The notes: generated by a model not told the origin, from the sequence alone. A stretch of DNA of 14,705 bases from Bacillota bacterium (GCA_023406225.1 JAEXWS010000035.1:1-14705); one strand, 5' to 3'. Counted from the stretch's first letter, positions 7,470 to 14,014 are shown. A program made the numbers and translations.

Positions 7470-8783
7470 ATGCAATCAATTTTTTTCCCTCCGATTGATG
7501 TGAAGATCGAGGGGATGGAACGTGTGCGGATCCCGCGTATGGCACGGATACGCCAGCTTTTTGACGCATCTTGCATAGAGAATGTCCAGACGGTGCTGCG
7601 TGCGGAGCTGGAGCAAAAGACGGTTGGCTGCGAAAATCTGGCGGGCAAGCGCGTGGCGGTTACCGTGGGAAGCCGTGGAATTCCCCATTTGGAGAAAATC
7701 GTTCGAACGACGGTGGACTGGCTGAAGGAGAGAGGCGCACAGCCGTTTCTTGTTCCTGCTATGGGGAGCCATGGGAATGCCACTGCCGAAGGACAGCTGG
7801 AAATCGTAAAGAGCTACGGCATCACGGAGGAATCTATGGGCGTACCCATCTTATCCAGCATGGATGTGGTTTGGCTGGGGTCGCTGGACGATGGTACGCC
7901 GATTTATTGTGACCGCTGCGCTGCAGAGGCGGACGGATTGGTGCTGCTTAACAAGATCAAGCCACATACGGATTTCAAGGGTACGCACGAAAGCGGTCTT
8001 GCAAAAATGATGGCAATTGGACTTGGCAATCACAAGGGCGCGTCAATGTTTCACATGATGGGCATGGACACCTTCCCGGAACGCCTGCCTAAGGTGGCGG
8101 AGATTTTTTTGAAAACTCTCCCGGTCCTTTTTGGGATCGGCGTGGTGCAAAATGCCTACGATCATCTCTGCGTAGTGGAAGTGGTTCCGGCGGCAGGTCT
8201 GTTGGAACGGGAAGCGGAACTGCTGGAAATCGCCAAAAGCCGGATGGGGAAATTCAAGTTCGATGACATTGATGTTCTGATTGTGGACGAAATCGGTAAG
8301 AATATCAGCGGCGCCGGCTTAGACCCAAACATTGTGGGACGAAATTTTTCGCGAAATCTCAACGGTGTCCTGCGGTTAAAAAAGTTGTTTATCCGTGGAC
8401 TGACGGAGGAAACCCACCATATCGGTATCGGCATCTCCTTAGCGGATATCACAACGCGGCGATGCCTGAATTCTATTGATTTTTCGGCGGTATGGGCAAA
8501 TGCTGTGACTGCAACGGTCATCCAGGCGGGAGCCATTCCCATGTACACGGAAAATGACCGGGATGCACTGTTGCTGGCTATCCGTACCTGCAATGGAATT
8601 GATTTTGACCGAGCCAGAGTTGTTCGGATCAAAAATACGTTAGAGCTGACGGAATTTGAAGTATCCGAGGCGCTTTTGGACGAACTGCGGGGACGGAGCG
8701 ATATTCAAATCCTGTGTGAACCGCAGGAAATGCGCTTCGACACAGATGGTTTTTTCATGGAGAGCGCGGAAATAGAAAATTAG
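7470..8783 (+). CDS. LarA-like (DUF2088) protein, probable nickel-pincer racemase/epimerase
   Basis: This 437-residue soluble protein has the layout of the lactate racemase (LarA) superfamily, whose characterised members use a nickel-pincer nucleotide to move a hydride at the alpha carbon of 2-hydroxyacids. N-terminal region: RVAVTVGSRG (61-70) and PAMGSHGNAT (96-105), with His101 placed like the catalytic His of LarA in its GTHR motif. A second cluster, KPHTDFKGTHESGLAKMM (164-181) then GNHKGA (186-191), offers His166 or His173, Lys179 and His188. These resemble the second catalytic His, the cofactor-linked Lys and the nickel-binding His, although the Lys-to-His spacing (9) is shorter than I recall for LarA (16). 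The C-terminal half is less recognisable. GGCGGA lies just before ATG 7470. It follows tctA by 38 bases and precedes the DUF169 gene by 14. No larB, larC or larE cofactor genes are in the window. The superfamily is fairly sure; activity and substrate are inferred. Confidence 0.82.
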   Translation: MQSIFFPPIDVKIEGMERVRIPRMARIRQLFDASCIENVQTVLRAELEQKTVGCENLAGKRVAVTVGSRGIPHLEKIVRTTVDWLKERGAQPFLVPAMGSHGNATAEGQLEIVKSYGITEESMGVPILSSMDVVWLGSLDDGTPIYCDRCAAEADGLVLLNKIKPHTDFKGTHESGLAKMMAIGLGNHKGASMFHMMGMDTFPERLPKVAEIFLKTLPVLFGIGVVQNAYDHLCVVEVVPAAGLLEREAELLEIAKSRMGKFKFDDIDVLIVDEIGKNISGAGLDPNIVGRNFSRNLNGVLRLKKLFIRGLTEETHHIGIGISLADITTRRCLNSIDFSAVWANAVTATVIQAGAIPMYTENDRDALLLAIRTCNGIDFDRARVVRIKNTLELTEFEVSEALLDELRGRSDIQILCEPQEMRFDTDGFFMESAEIEN

Positions 8784-8797
8784 GAGGCGATCAGCCA

Positions 8798-9604
8798 ATG
8801 TCCATCTCCTGTGATGCCGTAGGAAGAGTGAATAATGCCGTAGTCTCATATCATTGGAATGAGGTCGTTGACCGGCTGGTTCATTTTCTGCGAATCAAGC
8901 AAACACCTGTTGGCATTCAATATTTTGAGACAAAAGAAGAAATCCTGCAGATTCCGAAGGTGCGGATTCCAAGCCGTCATATCGCGCCGTGCACCACGAT
9001 ATCTCAGGCGGTCCAGTTTAACTGGACGGTGGCTTGCTTGGCGGAGACGGTCCATATCAACTACTGCCGGGGTATTCATGGCATGTTTCAGCGAGACGAA
9101 AAATGGCATTCTGGGAAAATTTTCGACAAGGTTTATTATGAAGAGCTTTGTGATGCCAAATCTCATCACGATGCCTTGAGTTGCCTGCCTGCGAAGTATG
9201 CCGGGTTTGTGGCCAGCCCCCTGGTGAGCGGACGGCTCCAGGAACCCGACGCCTGTATCCTTTATACCGATTCCGCACAGGCGTTTATGCTTCTTGCGGG
9301 CTGGCAGTATTATGGCTATGAGAAACTGGAATTTACTTTTGTGGGAGAGTCCACCTGCTCGGATTCGTGGGTCAGTACGATTCTGACCGGAAAACCAAAG
9401 GTTTCCATCCCAAGTTTTGCGGATCGCAAATTTGGAGGATTAAAGGATGAGGAACTGGTGATCTCCATGAAGCCGGCTGATTTGAAACGGGCGGTGGACG
9501 GCGTGGAACAACTGTACAAAAACGGCTTGAGGTATCCCGTTGCACCATATTCTCTCACTACGGATATGATCGACGGTTTACCGAAAAGCTATTTGGAGTT
9601 TTAA
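8798..9604 (+). CDS. DUF169 family protein, cysteine-rich, function unknown
   Basis: This 268-residue soluble protein has no signal peptide or membrane segment. It matches my recollection of DUF169: an early TPVGIQYF strand (36-43), a PxxVxYxxxxQAFMLL-like segment (SAQAFMLLAGW, 159-169) and a C-terminal half with GESTCSDSW (183-191), followed by IPSFADRKFGGLKDEEL. Cysteines are abundant for its size: 5, 65, 80, 90, 118, 129, 153 and 187. Those at 65, 80, 90 and 187 lie in the best-conserved parts and could bind a metal or iron-sulfur cluster, which is inference. No reaction is known to me for the family. AGGAGG at 8782-8787 overlaps the stop of the LarA-like gene, and this is the last gene before the operon terminator, so it is probably made together with the LarA-like protein and may act on the same pathway or its cofactor. 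Confidence 0.85.
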   Translation: MSISCDAVGRVNNAVVSYHWNEVVDRLVHFLRIKQTPVGIQYFETKEEILQIPKVRIPSRHIAPCTTISQAVQFNWTVACLAETVHINYCRGIHGMFQRDEKWHSGKIFDKVYYEELCDAKSHHDALSCLPAKYAGFVASPLVSGRLQEPDACILYTDSAQAFMLLAGWQYYGYEKLEFTFVGESTCSDSWVSTILTGKPKVSIPSFADRKFGGLKDEELVISMKPADLKRAVDGVEQLYKNGLRYPVAPYSLTTDMIDGLPKSYLEF

Positions 9605-9620
9605 CGGCGTCTCGTTTGCG

Positions 9621-9655
9621 AAAAGCCCTGCATGGTAATCATGTGGGGCTTTTTT
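9621..9655 (+). terminator. intrinsic terminator of the transporter/hydroxyacid operon
   Basis: A 14-base-pair stem (9621-9634 with 9640-9653, two G-T wobbles) closes a GTAAT loop. The 3' arm runs into a T-tract ending at 9655. It starts 16 bases after the DUF169 stop and ends the first transcription unit. Confidence 0.92.
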
Positions 9656-9810
9656 GCGCTTTGCGGTCAGCTGATGGCGAACCGAATAGGCGGCTGAAAC
9701 CGGAATTGTTTTGTTTTTTAGGAGGGAGATTGGATTGAAATTCTCTGTTTTGCATAAAAACGGGCGCCGAAAGTTTGCCAGACCAACGAAGGGGATTCCT
9801 GAAAACTGCA

Positions 9811-9839
9811 TTGCTTTTTGCCGCTGAATTGTCTATGCT
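9811..9839 (+). promoter_or_regulatory. possible sigma-A promoter of the hydrogenase operon
   Basis: TTGCTT (9811-9816) and TATGCT (9834-9839) are separated by exactly 17 bases, 72 bases before the first hydrogenase-operon ATG. The hexamers match consensus at 3 and 4 of 6 positions, so this is a moderate candidate chosen mainly for spacing and position. A short inverted repeat, TCTATG-CTTTT-CATAGA (9832-9848), overlaps the -10 box and the expected start of transcription. The rest of the 255-base gap (9656-9910) shows no convincing gene. Confidence 0.35.
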
Positions 9840-9910
9840 TTTCATAGAGAGGATATTCGTCCCGCGGACCGCGACGGCGGCCGGAAAATACAAAGGAGTG
9901 AGGACCCCCC

Positions 9911-11749
9911 ATGAGCAGACTGGATATCAAAACTCCAAGCCAGGCCCAGGCGGTGGTGGACCAGCTGTACCGCGGTATGGAACAGCGGATCGCCTCCAGC
10001 CCTCCGGGCCTGTGCCCCATCGACATGGCGCTGAACTTCCTCAACCTCTGCCACGCACAGACCTGCGGCAAGTGCGTGCCCTGCCGCATCGGCCTGGGAC
10101 AGCTTTCCAACATGCTCCGGGAGGTGCTGGACGGCGAGCCCGACATCCGCATCCTCCACCGCATCCGCCGGACCGCCCAGACGGTGGTGGACACCGCGGA
10201 CTGCGCCATCGGCATCAACGCCGCCCAGCTCGTTTTGATGGGGCTGGACGGCTTTTGGGACGACTATGAGGAGCACATCCTCCGCCACCGGTGCCTGGGC
10301 AGTTTGAAAAACCCCGTGCCCTGCGTGGCGTTGTGCCCCGCGGGCGTGGACATCCCCGGTTACATCGCCCTGGTCCGGGAGGGGCGGTACGCCGACGCGG
10401 TGCGGCTCATCCGGAAGGACAATCCCTTCCCCGTGGCCTGCGCCTACATCTGCGAGCACCCCTGCGAGGCCCGCTGCCGCCGCCGGATGGTGGACGACGC
10501 GGTGAATATCCGGGCGCTGAAGCGCTACGCCGTGGACAACGCGGGCGACGTGCCCCAGCCCGATTGCGCCCCGCCCACAGGCAAGCGGGTGGCAGTCATC
10601 GGCGGCGGGCCCGGCGGCCTCTCCGCCGCGTATTACCTGGCGCTGATGGGCCACCAGGTGACGCTGTTTGAAAAGCGCCGGGCCTTGGGCGGCATGCTGC
10701 GCTACGGCATCCCGGACTACCGCTTCCCCCGCAAGCTCCTGGAGGAGGAGATCGCCTCCATCCTGTCCTTGGGCATCGAGGTACATACCCGCGTGAACGT
10801 GGGGACTGACGTGATGCTGGACCGGCTCAAGGAGGACTATGACGGCATCTACCTCTCCATCGGCGCCCACATCGACAAAAAGACGGGCATCGAAGGGGAG
10901 AACAGCCGGGGCGTGATCTCCGCCGTGGAGATGCTCCGGGGCATCGGCGACGGAGAGCACCCGGACTTCACCGGACAGCGCGTGGTGGTCATCGGCGGCG
11001 GCAACGTGGCCATGGACGTGACCCGCAGCGCCATCCGCCTGGGGGCCGAAAAGGTCACCTGCGTCTACCGCCGCCGCAAGGAGGACATGACCGCCCAGCC
11101 CGAGGAGGTGGAGGGCGCGGAGGCCGAGGGCGCGGAGCTTTTGACCCTTCAGGCGCCCCTGCGCATTGAAAGCGGAGAGAACGGAGCCGTCACGGCGCTG
11201 TGGACCCAGCCCCAGATCATCGGGGAGATGGACAAGCAGGGCCGCCCCCGCCCCGGCACCGCCGGCGTGCCGCCCCGCCGCATCCCGGCGGACGTGATCA
11301 TCGTGGCCATCGGCCAGGGCGTGGAGACCCTGGGCTTCGAGCAGTCCGGCGTGTACATCCAGCGGGGCGGCACGCTGCTCGCGGGCGCGGACACGAAGCT
11401 GCCGGACCTGCCGGGCATGTTCGCCGGCGGAGACTGCGTCACCGGCCCCGCCACGGTCATCCGGGCCATTGCCGCGGGCAAGGCCGCCGCGGCCAATATC
11501 GACGAGTATCTGGGCTTCCACCACGAGATCACCGTCGGCGTGGAGGTCCCCGCTCCCCGGTTTGCCGATCTGAAGCCCCGGGGCCGGGTCAACACCACGG
11601 AGCGGGACCCCGCCGCCCGCAAAAACGACTTCACCTGCATCGAGTGCGGCTTGACGGACGAGGAGGCGGGACAGGAATCCTCCCGCTGCCTCCGGTGCGA
11701 CCACTTCGGCTACGGAGTCTTTAAGGGAGGACGTGTGGAAAAATGGTAA
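9911..11749 (+). CDS. NuoF-like iron-sulfur domain fused to GltD/NfnB-like NAD(P)H oxidoreductase, hydrogenase partner
   Basis: This 612-residue cytoplasmic flavoprotein should carry electrons between NAD(P)H and the hydrogenase encoded next. Residues 1-110 resemble the C-terminal iron-sulfur domain of NuoF: TCGKCVPCRIG with Cys52/55/58 and a distant Cys98. The NuoF FMN/NADH domain is absent. A GltD-type N-terminal two-cluster region follows (Cys128, 138, 142, 177, 181, 185, 189). Next come an FAD-binding fold with VIGGGPGGLSAA (from 229), a pyridine-nucleotide fold with VIGGGNVAMD (from about 360) followed by VYRRRKEDM, and a closing FAD motif, FAGGDCVTGPATV. The C-terminus has another cysteine set, CIEC (576-579) and CLRC (593-596). 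The YRRR arginines could favour NADPH, but this is not decisive. The final codons overlap the hydrogenase start by 7 bases, implying coupled synthesis. A GAG-rich site (AAAGGAGTGAGG) precedes ATG 9911. Glutamate synthase small subunit is the obvious mis-annotation; no large subunit is present. Confidence 0.9.
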   Translation: MSRLDIKTPSQAQAVVDQLYRGMEQRIASSPPGLCPIDMALNFLNLCHAQTCGKCVPCRIGLGQLSNMLREVLDGEPDIRILHRIRRTAQTVVDTADCAIGINAAQLVLMGLDGFWDDYEEHILRHRCLGSLKNPVPCVALCPAGVDIPGYIALVREGRYADAVRLIRKDNPFPVACAYICEHPCEARCRRRMVDDAVNIRALKRYAVDNAGDVPQPDCAPPTGKRVAVIGGGPGGLSAAYYLALMGHQVTLFEKRRALGGMLRYGIPDYRFPRKLLEEEIASILSLGIEVHTRVNVGTDVMLDRLKEDYDGIYLSIGAHIDKKTGIEGENSRGVISAVEMLRGIGDGEHPDFTGQRVVVIGGGNVAMDVTRSAIRLGAEKVTCVYRRRKEDMTAQPEEVEGAEAEGAELLTLQAPLRIESGENGAVTALWTQPQIIGEMDKQGRPRPGTAGVPPRRIPADVIIVAIGQGVETLGFEQSGVYIQRGGTLLAGADTKLPDLPGMFAGGDCVTGPATVIRAIAAGKAAAANIDEYLGFHHEITVGVEVPAPRFADLKPRGRVNTTERDPAARKNDFTCIECGLTDEEAGQESSRCLRCDHFGYGVFKGGRVEKW

Positions 11750-13482
11750 ACGCTTCGATCAATGGCCGCCCCGTCTCCGTGGAGGAGGGCGTCACCATCC
11801 TGGACGCCGCCCAGGCGGCGGGCTTCCCCATTCCCCATCTGTGCTATTTGAAGGATATCAACGAGATCGCCGCCTGCCGGCTGTGCGTGGTGGAGATCGA
11901 GGGGATCGAGCGGCTGGTCACCGCCTGCGACAACGAGGTGCTGGAGGGCATGGTCATCCGCACCAACAGCCCCCGGGTCCGCAGCGCCCGGCGGACCAAT
12001 TTGCGCCTGATCCTCAGCCAGCACGACACGAGCTGCACCACCTGCATCCGCAGCGGGAACTGCGAGCTCCAGACCATGGCCCATGAGCTGAACATCCACT
12101 ACCAGCCCTACGACGTGCGCCCGGAGCGGTCCGTGGTGGACCTGGACGCGCCGCTGGTCCGGGAGGCGGGGAAGTGCATCAAGTGCATGCGCTGCGTGCA
12201 GGTGTGCGACAAGATCCAGGATATGCACATCTGGGACGTGGCGGGCACCGGCTCCCGTACCACGGTGGACGCCTCCGGCAACCGCCTGCTCAAGGACACG
12301 GACTGCACCTTCTGCGGCCAGTGTGTCACCCACTGCCCCACCGGGGCCCTCACCGCCCGGGACGACACCGGCGGGGTGTTCCGCGCCCTGGCGGACCCGG
12401 AGATGGTCACGGTCGTCCAGGTGGCGCCCGCCGTGCGGGCGGCCTGGGCGGAGGCCTTCGGCCTGAGCCCGGAGCTGGCCACCACCGGGCGGATGGTGGC
12501 CGCCATGCGCCGGGTGGGCTTCGATTACATCTTCGACACCAATTTCGCCGCGGACCTCACCATTATGGAGGAGGGCAGCGAGTTCCTCCGGCGGTTCGCC
12601 CACCGGGACGAGTACGCCTGGCCCATGTTCACCTCCTGCTGTCCGGGCTGGGTGCGGTTCCTGAAATCCCAGTTCCCCAGCTATACGCAAAATCTCTCCA
12701 CCGCCAAATCCCCCCAGCAGATGTTCGGGGCGGTGGCCAAGAGCTACTTCGCGGAAAAGAAGGGCATCGACCCCCACAAGATCTTTGTGGTGTCCGTGAT
12801 GCCCTGCATCTCCAAGAAGGCGGAGAGCGAGCTGCCCACCATGAAGGACGCCTGCGGCGACCCGGACGTGGACGCGGTGCTGACCACCCGGGAGCTGACG
12901 CGCCTGCTCCGCAGCGAGCGCATCCTGCCCCGGGACCTGCCGGAGGAGGACTTCGACAGCCCCTTGGGCAGCGGCACCGGCGCGGCGGTCATCTTCGGCG
13001 CCAGCGGCGGCGTGATGGACGCGGCCCTCCGCAGCGCCTACTATCTGGTCACCGGAGAGAACCCGGCCCCGGACGCCTTTGCCGGGATCCGGGGCGTCCG
13101 GCCCTGGAAGGAGGCGGTGGTCACCGTCCCCGGCGCGGGAGAGGTGCGCGTGGCGGTGGTCTCCGGCCTGGGCAGCGCCCGCAGGCTGATGGAGGCGCTG
13201 GAGCGGGGCGAGGTCCGCTACGACTTCGTGGAGGTGATGGCCTGCCCCGGCGGCTGCGCGGGCGGCGGCGGACAGCCCATCCACGAGGGCCGGGAGCTGG
13301 CGGATTCCCGGGGCGGCGTCCTGTGGCGGCTGGACGCCAAGGCTCCGGTCCGGTATTCCCACGAAAACCCGGACATCCAGGCTTTGTACCGGGATTATCT
13401 GGGCGAGCCGCTGGGTGAGCGGTCCCACCATCTGCTCCACACCGACCACCTGGGCTGGGCCGTGCCCTCCGCCCGGGAGTGA
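11743..13482 (+). CDS. hydA: [FeFe] hydrogenase, five-cluster (CpI-like) catalytic subunit
   Basis: This 579-residue cytoplasmic enzyme makes or uses H2. In order: a [2Fe-2S] plant-type ferredoxin domain (Cys34, 45, 48, 62), a His-Cys3 [4Fe-4S] motif (His94, Cys98, 101, 107), two further [4Fe-4S] clusters (Cys145/148/151/155 and 188/191/194/198), then the H-cluster domain. All three H-cluster signatures are intact: TSCCPGW (297-303), MPCISKKAE (353-361) and MACPGGCAGGGGQP (499-512), giving ligands Cys300, 355, 501 and 505. Cys299 sits where proton transfer occurs in Clostridium CpI, and TIMEEGSE retains two acids three apart (Glu277, Glu280), like the CpI relay. A small-subunit-like tail ends the protein. 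Length and numbering are close to CpI (574). It starts inside the end of the flavoprotein gene, so the two form one complex, fitting the glutamate-synthase-linked group A hydrogenases. Maturases HydEFG are not in the window. Confidence 0.96.
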   Translation: MVNASINGRPVSVEEGVTILDAAQAAGFPIPHLCYLKDINEIAACRLCVVEIEGIERLVTACDNEVLEGMVIRTNSPRVRSARRTNLRLILSQHDTSCTTCIRSGNCELQTMAHELNIHYQPYDVRPERSVVDLDAPLVREAGKCIKCMRCVQVCDKIQDMHIWDVAGTGSRTTVDASGNRLLKDTDCTFCGQCVTHCPTGALTARDDTGGVFRALADPEMVTVVQVAPAVRAAWAEAFGLSPELATTGRMVAAMRRVGFDYIFDTNFAADLTIMEEGSEFLRRFAHRDEYAWPMFTSCCPGWVRFLKSQFPSYTQNLSTAKSPQQMFGAVAKSYFAEKKGIDPHKIFVVSVMPCISKKAESELPTMKDACGDPDVDAVLTTRELTRLLRSERILPRDLPEEDFDSPLGSGTGAAVIFGASGGVMDAALRSAYYLVTGENPAPDAFAGIRGVRPWKEAVVTVPGAGEVRVAVVSGLGSARRLMEALERGEVRYDFVEVMACPGGCAGGGGQPIHEGRELADSRGGVLWRLDAKAPVRYSHENPDIQALYRDYLGEPLGERSHHLLHTDHLGWAVPSARE

Positions 13483-13500
13483 CGGACGCTTAAACAGCGG

Positions 13501-13690
13501 GAGGCTTTCGAAAAAGTGCCGAAGGCACTTTTTCGAGCAGGCTGCGGCCCGTCGCGCGCACGAACTGTCCGCTGAAAGCGGAAAGTTCGCACACTTACGG
13601 ACCGAGATGTATGTTCTCCGACGCACATGTCGTCGGAGAACATGGAGTTCATTTTCTTCGCGCCGCCGGGCGCGAACTCTGCGAGGCTTT
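13501..13690. repeat. run of consecutive hairpins, possible dispersed palindromic repeat or structured RNA
   Basis: This noncoding stretch is almost continuously self-complementary. Besides the stem at 13508-13536 there are: 13561-13573 with 13577-13589 (one mismatch, GAA loop); ATGTTCTCCGACG (13611-13623) with its exact inverse at 13631-13643; and TTCGCGCC (13657-13664) with GGCGCGAA (13669-13676). The block is bracketed by the direct repeat GAGGCTTT at 13501-13508 and 13683-13690, but shows no matching terminal inverted repeats. The open frame across it has no ribosome site and I do not call it a gene. Its nature (repeat family, RNA, or remnant) is inferred. Confidence 0.45.
13508..13536 (+). 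terminator. probable terminator after hydA, bidirectional palindrome
   Basis: TCGAAAAAGTGCC and its exact inverse (13524-13536) form a 13-pair stem around a GAA loop, 26 bases after the hydA stop. Read as an intrinsic terminator, the core is GTGCC-GAA-GGCAC followed by TTTTT. The flanking A and T tracts make it work in either direction. It is also the first of a run of hairpins, so it may be part of a repeat. Confidence 0.6.
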
Positions 13691-13702
13691 TTCCACAGGC
13701 TG

Positions 13703-13742
13703 AAGCTCCCCCCGCCCTTTTTGGGCGGGGGGAGCTTTCTTT
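13703..13742 (+). terminator. strong intrinsic terminator between hydA and the opposing small gene
   Basis: AAGCTCCCCCCGCCC (13703-13717) pairs perfectly over 15 bases with 13723-13737 around a TTTTT loop, followed by TCTTT. In the + direction it is a standard terminator and backs up the hairpin after hydA. In the - direction it follows the stop of the 61-residue gene by only 9 bases, but no T-tract follows there, so it would be a weaker stop for that gene. Confidence 0.85.
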
Positions 13743-13746
13743 GCAG

Positions 13747-13932
13747 TCAGTCGTAGAGTTCCTCGTCGGCGTAATCGTCGTATTCGGAGCTGAATTTTTT
13801 GCTCAGGCGCTTTTTCATGCCGCAGCAGCCGACGCTCAGATCGTGCCAGCCGCCGATGACCAGGCAGACCATGGCGGCGAGAGCCAGGCTTGCGCCGATG
13901 ATCTTCATGACCATGCTTGCAGTTTTGCCCAT
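13747..13932 (-). CDS. small single-pass membrane protein, unknown function
   Basis: This 61-residue protein has one clear membrane segment (about residues 8-28, rich in Ala, Leu, Val and Ile), then GWHDLSVGCCGMKKR, a basic patch (KKRLSKK, 39-45) and an acidic, tyrosine-containing tail (EYDDYADEELYD). By the positive-inside rule the basic patch suggests a cytoplasmic C-terminus. Despite its small size it looks real: AGGAGG (complement of 13941-13946) lies 8 bases before the ATG, a good promoter precedes it, and a hairpin follows the stop closely. It stands alone between two terminators and faces the hydrogenase operon. I do not recognise a family; the twin cysteines and acidic tail are the only notable features. 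Confidence 0.8.
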   Translation of the reverse strand: MGKTASMVMKIIGASLALAAMVCLVIGGWHDLSVGCCGMKKRLSKKFSSEYDDYADEELYD

Positions 13933-13985
13933 ATGAAAATCCTCCTCAACTACGGATATCCTTCTTTTCTGCGTTCATAGAAGTG

Positions 13986-14014
13986 ATTATACACCGTTTG
14001 CCGGAAATTTACAA
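13986..14014 (-). promoter_or_regulatory. sigma-A-type promoter of the small membrane protein gene
   Basis: On the minus strand TTGTAA (14014-14009) and a perfect TATAAT (13991-13986) are separated by 17 bases. Transcription would start near 13979, giving a leader of about 46 bases before the ATG at 13932. The 5' end lies in an AT-rich pocket that contrasts with the GC-rich surroundings. Confidence 0.75.

Noticed and set aside
9842..11704. A 620-codon open frame on the minus strand opposite the flavoprotein gene
   Set aside because: It is a mirror of a GC-rich gene; the translation is rich in His, Gly, Ala and Arg with no domain, while the plus strand carries clear FAD, NAD(P) and cysteine motifs.
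9911..11749. Annotation as glutamate synthase small subunit (gltD)
   Set aside because: There is no large subunit nearby, an extra NuoF-like iron-sulfur domain precedes the GltD part, and the gene overlaps hydA, so a hydrogenase partner is the better call.
12174..13418. A 414-codon plus-strand frame inside hydA
   Set aside because: It is Arg/Gly/Pro-rich out-of-frame translation of hydA.
11710..13626. A 638-codon minus-strand open frame opposite hydA
   Set aside because: Same reason: low-complexity composition, no ribosome site or motif, and the plus strand has all hydrogenase signatures.
13501..13690. CRISPR array or transposon (MITE-like) in the hairpin block
   Set aside because: Repeats are not evenly spaced identical units with spacers, and the flanking 8-base direct repeat has no terminal inverted repeats inside it.
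13415..13756. A 113-codon plus-strand frame covering the end of hydA and the hairpin region
   Set aside because: It starts inside hydA in another frame, has no ribosome site and consists of translated palindromes.
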